Shown one piece after another: positions 10,913 through 21,787 of a stretch of 64,000 nucleotides of DNA. This stretch comes from Durusdinium trenchii (taxonomy: Eukaryota; Sar; Dinophyceae; Suessiales; Symbiodiniaceae): assembly GCA_963970005.1 (NCBI GenBank), contig CAXAMN010001336.1, positions 686,900 through 750,899 on the forward strand, given 5' to 3'. A program made the translations under genes and the position numbers. The stretch's first letter is position 1, and each line of letters opens with the position of its first letter. The notes beneath the pieces are model-generated. The model saw only the letters and a program-made list of their open reading frames with translations. It did not search any database and was not told the origin of the DNA.

Positions 10913-12369
10913 ATGTATAAAGATCTTATTGGGGCTGCAAATGGTTCTTCGAAACAGAGCAAAGAAAGAGAACAAACGGCTGCACATGTCATATGGGAGT
11001 CAGTTCAACAGCCCCAAGGGGTGGGAGTCTACCAGTCCGAAGGACTACATACCGTATATACCACACATTGACCTGATGCGCCAAAAGGTTGTCAAACCAA
11101 CCCCCTGCGACGGTGCAACCCTGCAACTTCAAGATCATCATGAGATAAGAAATTCAGAGATTCATCTGGCCTGCAGCTGCGGGATCGAAACTTTTTGCTA
11201 TTTGGCATTTGGTGTGCAAGTGTGTATATCTTAATAGGGTAGATTGGCCTTATTTCCCTTCTTCCAGGGGGTTGAACTGGGAGGTCTCCCTAATTTACCC
11301 CCATTGTTTCACATGGTTTCAAACAGAAAAGCATAGCAAAGATCTTGAGCAGTTCTTTTGGAACTGCTTGACAAGCTAATCATAGCGCGTCCGCGCGTTG
11401 GTGTTGGTACATGCATGAGCACACCTATGACTCTCCAGATCGGAGAAGCCTAGGTCAACACTGATTCCGCCTTCTTCTTCCCCCAAAACGTTCCGTGACA
11501 CGTGGGACAGGCCGCGGCCCGAAACCACCATGTCATGCGGCTTCCAAACCATGTCGGGTTTTCCGCACCAAAGCATCTCCCACCAAAGCAGCCAAGTTGT
11601 TGAGTGGACCTTCGTTTTTGGTTTCGGACTTGTGGCTGTGGGCAGGAGACCGACCCCTTGATCTACCGACGTCAGGTCGAACTGCCGAAGGGACGGTACC
11701 ACGCAGTTGTTGTGCAGTTGGTCCACAGTTGTTGAAGGCATGCACGTCCAATCGGCACAATCACCAAGCCACGTCCACCAGTACCAGTTGAAAAGACATG
11801 AGAGAAGGGGTGGTTTTTGAGCCCCAGTCGGACCAGAAGAGGACTCTCAGCCCAAATTCAGCCCTTTTGCAAAGGTGGGCTTCCTAACTCGAACTTGACA
11901 CATTCCGAGACACTGCGCCCTTTCGATTCCTAACTGACTCTTCTTATTCAGTGAGGTGTGCAGAACTCCAATGACAACATCTTTACACGGATGGAAATGA
12001 TTTTTGCTGGTTCCCCAGGACCATCCATGACCCGTGAATCCCACCGTTGTCACGGCGGCAGGTCAGCCCCTCTGTGACATCGAAGTGACATCGAAGTGAC
12101 CATTCCTCCTCCGTTCGCCCGCGCCCCCATCGCCCCGCGCAGAAAAAGGGGCGACCCATCGTGGCCCATCGCCTAACGCATCAGCTCGTCCTGTAAGCTC
12201 TTCAGCTCCTGCCCATCGCAGGAAACGGATCGGTCGCGGTGGATCGGTCGCGCGGTTCCATAACCCCCGACCAAAAGCAGGTGGCAGTGGCAGGTCTTAA
12301 AAGGTTAAAGGACAAAGATAAAGGTATCTTTGGGATACTTTGGGGCCATCCAAGCAAGTGGTAGAGCTG

Positions 12370-12725
12370 CTAGGGGACTTTGATGACGAGAAGGTCTCTC
12401 TCCGAAGCCCTCAACTCCGGCGGTGCGGACTGCTTTCTGAGATCTGCGGACCGGAAAACATGGAAAACACCTCTTCCCGTGCAGAACCGGGGCTTCAGCC
12501 ACCAAGACGTCCCGAAGTCGGTCCACAATTGACCGCTCTTGCGCCGCAGATAGCAGCGGTCCATGTCGGAACAGATGAAGATCCGTGGGTCCTGGCAGTC
12601 CATATCTTTGGACCAAATAGCCCGACCATCCTTGACATATCATGTCCTGGTTCATACATCACATGACCACATGATCCTATTTTGAGGATCTCACAGTCAG
12701 GTAGCTTCATGCACAGCCCAGTCAT
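12370..12725. other. Coding-like block, strand undecided
   Basis: Frames are open on both strands here. On the minus strand two overlapping frames are rich in W, F, Y and C, including a stretch ending ERDLLVIKVP at about 12373. On the plus strand one frame runs 12340-12666. Such multi-frame openness usually marks real coding on one strand, but no splice pair settles which. Confidence 0.3.
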
Positions 12726-12753
12726 CAGTTTAATGATGAGTTTTGCTACACCA

Positions 12754-12828
12754 GGGCTCCAAGTATATCCTGAGAAGGTGTTTGGGGTTGGTTTGAGGGG
12801 TCCAAACTAAACACCTTGAGGCAGGTTG
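12754..12828. repeat. Family S element
   Basis: It begins GGGCTCCAAG, has the CTGAGAAGGTG core, and includes a GGGGTTGG/GGGGTC segment. It is related to copies at 8908-8985 and 47341. Confidence 0.6.
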
Positions 12829-12929
12829 AACATCAGCATTCGACAGCACCCTGCTCCGCGATGGAAGAGAGGCAGTTTGGCGCCACACCCACAACCCGCA
12901 ACAAAATGGCGCAATATATAGTTCACATA

Positions 12930-12998
12930 CCTAGATCTGCCAACTGTGCAACATAAATCCATCCAAAAGGCAAACATGTTGCATAGTTGGAAGATCCA
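12930..12998. repeat. Family D inverted-repeat element
   Basis: The left arm CTAGATCTGCCAACTGTGCAAC pairs with GTTGCATAGTTGGAAGATCC. The interior CCAAAAGGCA is shared with copies at 15010, 17229 and 44084. Confidence 0.85.
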
Positions 12999-13002
12999 CC
13001 TC

Positions 13003-13089
13003 AGAGCCTTTTTGTGACCTCTATTTTGGACCACCAACCACCCAAAATATGGCTTTTTCCTGCCAAAACAGAGGTCATGTTTGGGCTCT
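13003..13089. repeat. Family G inverted-repeat element (complete)
   Basis: The left arm AGAGCC...GTGACCTCTATTTTGG pairs with CCAAAACAGAGGTCATG...GGGCTCT. Its first 45 bases are identical to the partial copy at 14347. Confidence 0.92.
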
Positions 13090-14346
13090 AGGTATATCCC
13101 ACAAACAGATAGAGAAAAGTAGATCCCCCCTAACAGGGTCTTGGAACCCCTTTTTGTTAGCAATCAGTAATCTATTGGGGACCACCAAATCGAAGAAGGT
13201 ATCACCGCCCATCCACTCGGCCGGGCGCGGCTCTGCCTGACGACTCCAATCCGCCTGAGTGTCTTCGTCATGCAAAGCCGTTGAGGAGCAAAAGGTGCTG
13301 GGGGCCCCACAAACCATCGAAGACCTGACTTTTGCCTAATCAACAAAAACATGGGTGTTAGGCTTTATTTGATGACTCTATTCTTCATGGGTTTGAGGGT
13401 TACTGGTGGGGATTGTCTCTGGCCAATATGCCAGGGTACAGTCACTCAGTCAGTGAGAAACATGCGGCCCGGCAAGCCATATTGGGAACACATGGGAAAA
13501 AAAAGGTAAAATCACCCAATCCCCAGAAGTGAATGTTGCAAAAAGAAGAAAGACACATAAAGACACATGATAACTGATAACACATAAATGACACAAAACG
13601 ACTTTTCTGGTTGCCTGGTTCATCCTGGCTCCTTGTCCCAGCCTCCGAAACCCTCAAAAACACCTTCAGATACCCCACCTCTCCCAAAAGCCTGGCCGCT
13701 ACCCCACCATACCGCCGGCTTCACTAGGCCCCAGGGCCATTTGGTGGATGTCTCTCGGTACAAAGCACTTGCAGAACCTGACGGACATCGCTACTGGGAC
13801 ATCCATCTGCCGTGTCTTGAACGACGTAGGCGCTGTGACCTGGGTCTACGTAGGTCTATTTCCATCGACAGACAGCCCTTGTCTGGGTAGGTAGACTCCA
13901 GGTAGACTAGTCGATTTCCCTTCTTCCAAGGGGGTCGATTTCCTGTTCTAATACGCGCGCGCATGTATTGATCCACACCTGCCCACAGCCATGCACAGCC
14001 TGTTGGACTCATCATGATAAACTCTTCCTTCCCTAGCTGGTTGGGCTTAGGGCAAACAAAGGTCGTCACACCTCTTCTTCTTATTTTTGTTGAGAACACC
14101 CTTCACAATCTTCACAAGACTTGTGTCCACTGTCCACCTCTGCTTACTTCGCTCCTAAACCTATCCCACAAGCTATAAGCAGAAGACCCGATCCCCTCGG
14201 TATTGAGACCACAGGGCCGTACCATCCCTCGATCATGGAAGCTGAGCATGAACCTCTTCATCCAACAAGGGCCTTCGGGGACCATTGAGTCCCATGTTCT
14301 ACTTCCACGAGCGATATGGAGAAGCTATATGGGCTACCTATAATTA

Positions 14347-14391
14347 GGAGCCTTTTTGTGACCTCTATTTTGGACCACCAACCACCCAAAA
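14347..14391. repeat. Family G half-element
   Basis: This is an exact duplicate of the left half of the element at 13003 (about 45 bases). The right half is missing and coding-like sequence starts within 15 bases. Confidence 0.9.
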
Positions 14392-14399
14392 GGCCGCGA

Positions 14400-14767
14400 G
14401 AGATCGGAACCACCAGCCGGGCAGGTGCGGCTCCGCCGCGCCCGTGGCGACGGTCGGTGAAGAGTTCGAAGCTTCGAAGCCCATCGGTTCGGTCCTTCCT
14501 GGAACCCCAGTCCCAACCAGAAAGAAATGGATGGAACTCCCCAGTCCCAACCATGTCCTATGTAATGGATTTCAATTGCCATATTGGAACAACCATTTGT
14601 TTCTGGTTGTTTGGTTTGGGGTTCCAGGTTCATCCATGTCCAACACATATCGGTCGTTCGGGACGGCGTTCGGTGCATGGCATGGTTTGTCCGAAACCGC
14701 GCCGGTGACGGTGAGCGCGGGATACGGAAGGCGCGTGCTGGCGCGAAAACGCACGTCCTTCCTCTAA
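14400..14767 (+). CDS. Two exons flanking a family H element
   Basis: The upstream exon (about 14400-14501) has high G/C third positions and a natural acidic stretch (VATVGEEFEASKPIGSVLP). The downstream exon, 14628-14767, follows GGTTCCAG and encodes 45 further residues with strongly G/C third positions (FGTAFGAWHGLSETAPVTV), ending in TAA. Between them lies a family H element whose right end supplies the acceptor. The left boundary CCTG/GAACCCC would be a GA donor. One frame runs open through both exons and the element, so splicing is inferred. No family is recognised. Confidence 0.45.
14496..14628. repeat. Family H inverted-repeat element, copy 1
   Basis: Ends are TTCCTGGAACCCC and GGGGTTCCAGG. 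The interior (ATGGATTTCAATTGCCATAT and the following AACAACCATTTGTTTCTGG) is nearly identical to the copy at 20467. Confidence 0.95.
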
Positions 14768-15009
14768 GTGGAAGGCATACGCCGGAAAATAGTGGATTTT
14801 TGAGCACTACGGAAAGGATAGAAAATATGGCATATTGCCCCTGAGTACCTACATACTCCCTAAAATAAGTGGATGGCATAGGCCCCGGATGGGGAGATGT
14901 TTTTTCTCTACGCTGCATGATGGTGAACTCTCTCCAATTCCATTGAATTCCATGATTTCAGGGAGTTTATATTATGAATTCATAAATAAAACCATAAATA
15001 TATCATATA

Positions 15010-15079
15010 TACCTGGATCTTCCAATAGTGCAAAATGTCTGCCATCTGTAAAACCCCGCCAAAAGGCAGACAAAACAAT
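15010..15079. repeat. Degenerate family D element
   Basis: The left end CTGGATCTTCCAATAGTGCAA and the interior CCAAAAGGCAGAC are present. The right arm has decayed. Confidence 0.6.
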
Positions 15080-15103
15080 AAAACTGCTCAGCCTTGTTTC
15101 CAG

Positions 15104-15334
15104 ATGCAGGTCAGGTCAGCCTCGTCGTTCCCCTCCAAAAGACGGAGCATGTGCGTTTCCTCCCTTGCTAGCCACGGTGTCTCAACGGTGTCGTCACCAC
15201 GTGGACGTCGGCCTCAAGGTCCGATCGACGCCCAGGACAGAGAAGCACCTGAGTCGAAGGACGCCGTGTTTTCCTCGAGGGACGACGAGAAGGCTTGGAT
15301 TGGGTGTTGGAAGGTGGGGAAAAGAAGAGCTTGA
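15104..15334 (+). CDS. Candidate last exon, unrecognised
   Basis: It follows an acceptor (GCCTTGTTTCCAG) that lies just after the degenerate family D element. The phase-0 frame opens with an in-frame ATG and runs 76 residues to TGA at 15332. It has Ser-rich, then acidic and tryptophan-containing sequence (DREAPESKDAVFSSRDDEKAW). Codon use is mixed. Another frame is open over the same region, so the call is tentative. Confidence 0.4.
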   Translation: MQVRSASSFPSKRRSMCVSSLASHGVSTVSSPRGRRPQGPIDAQDREAPESKDAVFSSRDDEKAWIGCWKVGKRRA

Positions 15335-15419
15335 AGAGCTTTCCCCAGAAGGAGATTCACGAAATTAGAAGTTACATGAAGTCACCCAATCCGCAAAAAC
15401 ACATCGAAAAAAACATAGC

Positions 15420-15471
15420 CGAAGAAGAAGAAGAAGAAGAAGAGGGAGAAGGAGAAGAGGACGAAGAAGAG
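15420..15471. repeat. GAA/GAG microsatellite
   Basis: A purine trinucleotide tract reads as polyglutamate in one frame. The frame itself is probably accidental. Confidence 0.9.
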
Positions 15472-16871
15472 CCAGCTCCCAAAAACTTCGGACCTTTTTA
15501 ACTACCAAAACGTAGGGCAAAATATAGAGGGGTCGATGTCAAAGGAAAAACCCATTGGTTTCATCTGGGTTTAGGCTATTCCTAAGGGCATAGGTCAGGC
15601 CATCTCTGCTTCGGACCCCCGAAGACGTCAACGACCCGTCGTTTCGGATCCCCAAAATCACCGGACCGGGTGACCTGCGATTTGAATGACCATGGGTGCA
15701 GTTGAAACAGTCGCTACAGCTGTCGCTAAGAAAGCCCTCTTCTTTGATCAACGCACGGTCTCTATTCCAAATATATGCCAAATATTAGTACAAGATTCAT
15801 GAGATGTTGGAGTGCATCTTCCAGGATGTTGGCAGTCAAACGATGTGTTTTTTCTTGGCGAAAACATGAACATGCTTGACTCTTTGAGGGGGCTGACTCT
15901 GTTGGATTGCAGCTCAAGATCCTTGCAGCTCGAGCGAACTGGAGTTCCCCAGGACCTCCCGCCGCTGAAAACGGTGTCTGTCTGAACTCCCTGCTTTCGC
16001 TGCTCTGGTGCGAACAAACACTGGCAGCCTCGCCGGCTCAAAACATACCAATCCGCCAGGCCTTGCTTAGTCCGTTTACAGCAAGGGTTTTTGGTGCATG
16101 TCCAGTGGTTGATCTACCTCAGCGGAATTGGGACCCCCAAAAAACACCATCCTGTTGCGAAAGCTCAATGCTTCACAGCAGTTCCTCAATTCTACAAGTC
16201 AGGGAGCCTCTTGCTGCTTAAAGCCGTTTTGCGAGGTGATTAGCTCTACAAATCAGCTTCATTAGCTCTACAACTCAGCTTCTCTTGGCTTCCCCATCGC
16301 AGAGAAGAACTCCTGCTCCTCTGCCAACTCCCCAGGAGTTGCTCACGCATCGAGTCGACATCTTCCCGCAACGCTGGGCGTCCTCACATGCGCACGTACC
16401 ACGGCGCCTTTAACCTGGCGCAGCGGGGTACGGGGCGGGCGATTTTCCTGTGCTGGCAGCCCTAGAAACGAGGAGACCAGGGTGACCAGTGACCCCTGGT
16501 CTAACGTGATTTAAGTAACCTTCCCAAAAGGGCTCTGCTGAGAGAGGCTGCAGCAATTCGCGAGATCTTGATCCAGAGAACAGCACTGAAGCACTTTCAT
16601 CCCAAGTATGAGCTTTGTTGGGGTGTTCAGAGAATGACACCCCGTACGTCTGAACACTCGCGTCTGAACGCCCCAACCTATCCTAGCAAGCACTTTCAGG
16701 CTACAAAGCAAGCGATCTGAATCTCTGAACAGCCCAACTATCCCAGAAAGAGCTCGAACATGTTCCAAGCAAGGAACTGTTCTTGTGGTATGCGAGATCC
16801 TCTCTATGAGAGGTTCTTAGGGAGGTTCTTAGGGTGGAGGTATGAAGACCACATTGCTTGCACAGTCACAT

Positions 16872-17138
16872 TCACTCGACTCGAGTCTTTTGTAACACTT
16901 CTGACTCATTCCACCATCCTCCCCAGCTGAACATGGCATGAGCAAGCGTCTCCAGCTTTCCGAAACAGCGTCTCATCACCAGTTCGTTGCGGCAAGAACG
17001 CTGTGAGTGGTGAAAACAACGTGTCTCTCCACGCCTGGCCATGTCTCTCCAACTTGGGGTGCCACAAGCCTCACCCTCCTGAGCAGCCGCATGGTACTGC
17101 CCACTGGCCCCATGGAGAGTCATAGCGTCATACCATAC
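16872..17138 (-). CDS. Candidate minus-strand last exon, unrecognised
   Basis: On the minus strand an acceptor, CTGGTACAG, is formed by the end of a family A element. It is followed in phase 0 by 88 codons and a stop at 16872. The peptide has natural composition with Trp, Cys and charged residues (GKLETLAHAMFSWGGWWNES). It conflicts in position with a plus-strand exon model at 17377, because both would use the elements at 17141-17318 as intron, so at most one is likely to be right. Confidence 0.35.
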   Translation of the reverse strand, partial: VWYDAMTLHGASGQYHAAAQEGEACGTPSWRDMARRGETRCFHHSQRSCRNELVMRRCFGKLETLAHAMFSWGGWWNESEVLQKTRVE

Positions 17139-17140
17139 CT

Positions 17141-17227
17141 GTACCAGCATCGATTTCACAGGTCACCAATTGAAACCTGTTAGGGTCTAACAACCCTCCA
17201 AAGGAGACCTGTTGGAAGGTGCTGGTA
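17141..17227. repeat. Family A inverted-repeat element
   Basis: Ends are GTACCAGCA and GGAAGGTGCTGGTA. The interior AACCTGTTAGGGTCTAACAACCC is shared with the copy at 44352. Confidence 0.8.
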
Positions 17228-17228
17228 T

Positions 17229-17318
17229 AGATCTTCCAACGGTGGAACATGTCCGGCCTTTTTATCTATAAAACCAGCCAACCAGCCAGAAGGCTTCACA
17301 TGTTTCATAGTTGGAAGG
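17229..17318. repeat. Family D inverted-repeat element
   Basis: The left arm AGATCTTCCAACGGTGGAACATG pairs with CACATGTTTCATAGTTGGAAGG. It abuts the family A copy. Confidence 0.88.
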
Positions 17319-17376
17319 TAAGGGTATGTCACAATTTGAAGCAATTATTCAGGAAGATGTTTCGGTATAATTACAG

Positions 17377-17551
17377 TGTGTCCGAGTGTGTCATTGTGTC
17401 ACATCAAGAAAGAATAGAACAGTTTTCGTTTTGGGAGCACTCTCCAACGAATAAAGATTCATGTGTACGGGTTTCAGCTTGGTCGAACTTCAATGACTGG
17501 CCCCAGTCCGTTCAAGAACACCAGCATCTACATTCCTCCAGAGTAGCGTGA
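17377..17551 (+). CDS. Candidate plus-strand last exon, unrecognised
   Basis: The acceptor GGTATAATTACAG lies 58 bases after a family D element. One base completes a codon, then 57 codons run to TGA at 17549. The peptide is natural and Trp/His-containing (EQFSFWEHSPTNKDSCVRVS). See the conflict noted for 16872-17138. Confidence 0.4.
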
Positions 17552-17906
17552 CATGACACGTTCTGGATCACTAAAGGAATCTTTGGAATCATTGGACCAT
17601 GGTCATGGTCGGCCCCCTTCGTTGTCACATGAAGAAATTGAACAGGAGCTCCGAGTCAAGGATGAATAGGTCAGCCCTTCCGTGCAGTACGACTTTCTTT
17701 TCGCTCCGTCCGAGTGAGGGCGGCGCGCATTTGGCCGCTGTACAGACCACCGGACAAGAGACGTGTCGATAACCCGCAGATTCATCCTTCAGTAGGTGGC
17801 TCCTTTCTTTCTCCAGCTGTCAAAGTGTAAAGCAGTGGTCCCCAAGCAGATAGTGGCATGGTTTCCAATACGGATCTACTGTTCTATCTGTTTGGGAGTC
17901 TATATA

Positions 17907-18011
17907 TACCAGGGGACCCACAAACCATCGAACCCCTGGTTTTCCCTAGCACAAAACACGGTTTTGATAGGTGAAAGCCTGTTTTTCATGGTTTGGTTCG
18001 GGCCCCTGGTA
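17907..18011. repeat. Family F inverted-repeat element
   Basis: TACCAGGGGACCCACAAACC pairs with GGTTTGGTTCGGGCCCCTGGTA. A similar element in the opposite orientation is at 39025, and a weaker copy is near 13303-13413. Confidence 0.9.
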
Positions 18012-18125
18012 ACCTATGAGTGCAAGGGACCTGCGGGACCTGCTGGTTCTCCTGCCTCGACCTGTGTCGGAGAGGCTCCGCATGATTTCACCTGGCCGCT
18101 GCGAGCGCATCCGCGGAGAGGTGGG

Positions 18126-18216
18126 CAGCACCTTCCAACAGGTCTCCGACATGGTAGCTGAAATGGAGACTTGTTGGAGTGGCAGGTGGTGACCTGGCAG
18201 GTTTCAGGTGCTGGTA
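18126..18216. repeat. Family A element, followed by TA microsatellite
   Basis: It runs from CAGCACCTTCCAACAGGTCTC to GGTTTCAGGTGCTGGTA. A TA run continues to about 18240. Confidence 0.85.
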
Positions 18217-18712
18217 TATATATATATATATCGTATATATACTGGTACTCCTGCTGCTTCGACTGCTGCTACTGCTTCTGCCTATACTATCCCAAGGAAT
18301 CCTATGAAACACGTGCACCACCGCAGACCATGGAACAACTATGAACAACTGGAACTGCCAATCGGAGTCCACTAAACAAAGGTTGAAGCTCCTTGAGGTC
18401 AGAGCTGGGTGTTGTATCATCGCCTGTCGCCCACCAAATGATCCATTCACAAGTCGCTACTAGTAGCTCCTGGCAGTACTACAAATAGCAAATAGCTACT
18501 AGGTAGCTTCTTGCTACTAGTAGTCAGTGCCTTGTTACTAGGATGTTGTTTACATGTTTTACCACCCGGCCCCGGGCGCTGGAGATGTGTTAGAAACTAT
18601 GTCACATGTCCACCAAAAACTACTCACCTACCCCTCGAAATGCCCACCCTCCCACCCTGTTCCAAGACTTAATGACTGGCCATACCCTACTAGTGATAGT
18701 CGAACTATATAG

Positions 18713-18931
18713 GCTCCTTCAAAACCTGCGTTGCTTCCTCCCCCCTTCCTCCGCATCGCCTGCGGTGCGTGGGGCGCGCTCTGCTCCGGCTCGGGCTCCG
18801 AGTGCTGCGGCGACTCCGCCATCGGCGACCCGGCGTGCCAGGCGCTGCGCCGCGCCGCCGGCGACTGGCGGAGGCCGCGGGTTGGGAGCGGGAGCAGTTG
18901 GTGGGAGAAATTGGGGTGGTGCTTTGGATGA
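18713..18931 (+). CDS. GC3-rich candidate last exon, Cys-rich peptide
   Basis: After ACTATATAG the frame runs 72 codons to TGA at 18929. From about 18755 to 18880 almost every codon ends in G or C, while the two other plus frames give low-complexity Ala/Arg/Pro peptides. The peptide is rich in Cys, Gly and Ala (CSGSGSECCGDSAIGDPACQ). An alternative frame would instead use the donor GATGAAG/GTAATC at the 3' side, making this an internal exon before the family E element at 18971. No family is recognised. Confidence 0.45.
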   Translation, partial: APSKPALLPPPFLRIACGAWGALCSGSGSECCGDSAIGDPACQALRRAAGDWRRPRVGSGSSWWEKLGWCFG

Positions 18932-18970
18932 AGGTAATCTGAAGAACTTCTGAAGGAAATGATATAACTA

Positions 18971-19068
18971 CCAGGAGTCACAAGACGGGGTGGTGTTTAG
19001 TTGCCAAGTGAGTGGATGTTCTCGGCACCCCGAACCTCCATGGATAGCACCCCGTCTTGTGACTGCTG
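18971..19068. repeat. Family E inverted-repeat element
   Basis: CCAGGAGTCACAAGACGGGG pairs with CCCCGTCTTGTGACTGCTG. It contains GTGAGTGGATGTTCT, shared with 36051 and, in inverse, 56939. Confidence 0.95.
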
Positions 19069-19588
19069 AATTTGGCGATATATTTGACATATTTGGAGTG
19101 TCCCTTCTTTGTGACGACATCCTGAGATGAAAGAAAGTTCAACAAAATACATATGAAATCAATATGAAATAGGGATCCTCCAAGGGGTGTTTGCTGGTGA
19201 CCAGTTCGGCTCTCCCAAAGAGAACTTGTGGGAGGGTCGGTTCTCTCAAAGACAACTGGTGGGAGGGTCCAGTCGTAGAGAAAGCTTGTTGACACATCTC
19301 TCAAAGCCGCTATGGAACCTCACAAAACCATCAACAGTGGCATGGCAGTTTGTGATCCAAGGATGCAAACAGAAACGTGTATGTCAAAAACATGGACCGA
19401 CAAAAATTGCACATCTTGTTAGGATCACCCTTCGTCATTCACATTGTAGATACATAAAACTAAATGCCACAGAGCTCCCAACAGAAGACCTGGGAGAAAT
19501 GGGTGCAAATGAAAGGCACCTTTTTTCCACACCAAATCATTCATCGCTCCCCTCTACGAGATGATCCCTTCCCTTTTCACCGGGGCTT

Positions 19589-19885
19589 TCAACAACTCCA
19601 CGTCCGGTACGCAAGCATCACGTCGTGGGGCTTCGTGTCGTCCTCGGGACGAAGAGGGGCCGACTTCGCTTCGGCGGTCCCCGAGGTCCGCGCCTGTGCG
19701 TCTAAGAACTCTTGAACCTGAGCGCCGGGGGCCACAGGGGATCGGACTGCTGCGGGTAGTCTGCGGCCAACGACGCGGCCGGACGGCCGGACTGCCGCGA
19801 CGGCCGCCCAGCCGAAGCCAGGGCCTGACCGCTGACCCGTGGAAGCAACGTTCAGGTCCCAGTACTTAGCTCTATGCACATCCAT
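19589..19885 (-). CDS. GC3-rich minus-strand open frame, unrecognised
   Basis: 98 codons start with an ATG at 19885 and stop at 19589. Third positions are mostly G or C. The peptide goes from Gly/Ala/Arg-rich to acidic (VQEFLDAQARTSGTAEAKS). A TAG lies two codons upstream of the ATG, so either the ATG is the start or an acceptor lies close. A family I element lies just upstream (19928-20033). Confidence 0.4.
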   Translation of the reverse strand: MDVHRAKYWDLNVASTGQRSGPGFGWAAVAAVRPSGRVVGRRLPAAVRSPVAPGAQVQEFLDAQARTSGTAEAKSAPLRPEDDTKPHDVMLAYRTWSC

Positions 19886-19927
19886 GCACTACCATCGCCG
19901 CCTTAAACGCAATGGGTCTGTATTTCA

Positions 19928-20033
19928 AGTCCAAAGATCCAGTAAAACCAGGTCTTTTACCTCCTTAAGTCGTGTTTGTGTATGATCATCTCCAGTAAAT
20001 TGAGGTCATTGCCCTCTATTAGGAACCTGTTTC
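19928..20033. repeat. Family I element
   Basis: It starts AAGTCCAAAGATCCAGTA, as does the copy at 57646, and shares GACCTCCTTAAGT and GAGGTCATTG. Confidence 0.85.
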
Positions 20034-20466
20034 TGTTTCTCCCTTCACCTGTATTTATCAGACCTGAGCGGAACTTCTGTTTTGGTCCACTCCACTGGTG
20101 ACCTGTTCCAGGAAGAGCGTGCTGATCCGGATCCTCGACCCGGGGAGACCGGTGAGTCTGTAGCATGAATTCCTTCAGTCCTTTGCTCCGTTCGTAGCTT
20201 CTTGTTACTACTAGTAAGGCACTTGTTACGAACGTAGCGATGCACTTGTGCCTAGTAGCGAACCTTGTTCGTAAAGAAGGAAAAAGAGAAGAGACAACGG
20301 AGACCGGTCGAGTGGAATCACGCGATTGAGGCCATGGGATGAGGGGCACCTCAAATCCGAAACAACAGCTCCACAGATAGTATACGTTTAGTTATCTATT
20401 TCGGGGTGGTATTATAGCTGTTTCTGGGCCATCGTCCATTCTCAACCTCCCACCAAATCCTCCTCT

Positions 20467-20592
20467 TTCCTGGAACCCCAAACAACCAGAAAGAAATGGA
20501 TGTTTCCCCAAACAACCATTTCCTATGTACATAATGGATTTCAATTGCCATATTGGAACAACCATTTGTTTCTGGTTGTTTGGGGTTCCAGG
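20467..20592. repeat. Family H inverted-repeat element, copy 2
   Basis: It has the same ends and nearly the same interior as the element at 14496. The arms themselves contain CCCCAAACAACCAGAAAGAA-type sequence, where copy 1 has CCCCAGTCCCAACCAGAAAG. Confidence 0.95.
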
Positions 20593-20652
20593 TTCAGCAC
20601 ACCCAATGGCGAGACCTCCAAAAGGCTTCAAACCTCGAACCTCGCGAGACGA

Positions 20653-21787
20653 TCAAAAAGCGCCTCGGCGTCTCGCGCCGGCCTCGGGGCTCTGAAGATG
20701 CGTCTGCCAGGCCTCCAACTCCGTGAGCTTCGTCAACCTCCGCGCGGCCACCCGCCCGCCCGGCGGTGCTCGGGGCGGGCCGTGCCGAGCTCTGAGAGGA
20801 AAGGGTGCTCGGCGCAGCTCGGTCCGGAGGTGACGGGAGGGGTGTCGCGTTGGAGGTGTGCCTTCACGCACTTCACCTCCCAGGGCCCCACACCCCGAGT
20901 TCGGCGAAGGGGCTATAGAAATAGACACCCCGAGATTCGGAGGGGTCCTTGGTACGGAGAGGTGTGGAACGTCCGTCCCTTCTGCCGATCGTTTCGACCC
21001 GAATGTCCCCCAAGTCGTCGATCTGGTCGTTTCGACCCAAAAGGGTCGGACGAAGGTGTTGAAACTGAGGAAGATCTAGAAGCTTATGAATTGAATGAGA
21101 GGGATGTGTGCATTGAACAAGATGTAGAAAATGCTTGGAAGCATGACAAAACAGGATGCTATAGTTCTTGCTGGAGGCTGGCTGAGCACTCTTCGCAACA
21201 TGCAAACAACCAGCACTGATCAAAACAACCAACATCCAACCAACCTGCAAGACCCTTCGTTGGTACGGCCTTTGATGGGATGTGGTGTGGGTCACGCGAC
21301 GTGGCTCTGGATTGTTCGTTGGGAGCGCCGAAGGGCAATGTAGAAAGCGCTTGTGAGAAGAGGGACATTGAAGGGACAGAAAAAAAAGAACACACACCAT
21401 ACAAAAGCCGCCTTCATTATTGGCGAGAAGAAGAAAAGCTTCTTCGGACATGTCGAAGTCGCACGTCGTGTGAACGAATCAAAGGCTTTTCGTAGGGCGT
21501 AGCGGCGTAGCGGCGTGGGCGTGGGCGCCTTCACCAACCGCGCAGCCGGGTGCGGATCTCCAATCGACCGGCCAAGGAAGCTCGACTGGGGCGCCCAAAC
21601 ACGTAGAAGACCCTGGATCTCCAGGCCTTTCGTTTCACCTGGGGTGGACATCGCGATCGGATGATACACCGTTGTCCACCAGGTCGAATAGGTTATCAGA
21701 ACAGCACCAGAAACTGCCAAGAGAGGTTTTTGCACAGCCCTTGAGCCTTGGTCGCATACCCCAATGCAAGTATGTTCCGTTGTTTCA
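20653..21787 (-). CDS. Minus-strand three-exon model, unrecognised
   Basis: Exons by eye are about 21787-21403, 21349-20877 and 20791-20653. The first junction (TTTT, then GTATGG; acceptor CTTCTCACAAG) is phase 0 on both sides but gives an intron of only 53 bases. The second (GGGAG, then GTGAAG; acceptor CCTTTCCTCTCAG) splits an Arg codon consistently across an 85-base intron. The last exon has almost exclusively G/C third positions and ends RRRGAF. Total length is about 330 residues with no recognised domain. Caution: plus-strand frames over 20970-21220 also look protein-like (acidic), so strand is best supported only for the last exon. Confidence 0.4.

Noticed and set aside
15830-15990. A short leucine-rich-repeat-like reading (LDSLRGLTLLDCS) on the plus strand
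   Set aside because: Only one partial repeat is visible, it meets a stop quickly, and the following frame has no LRR pattern.
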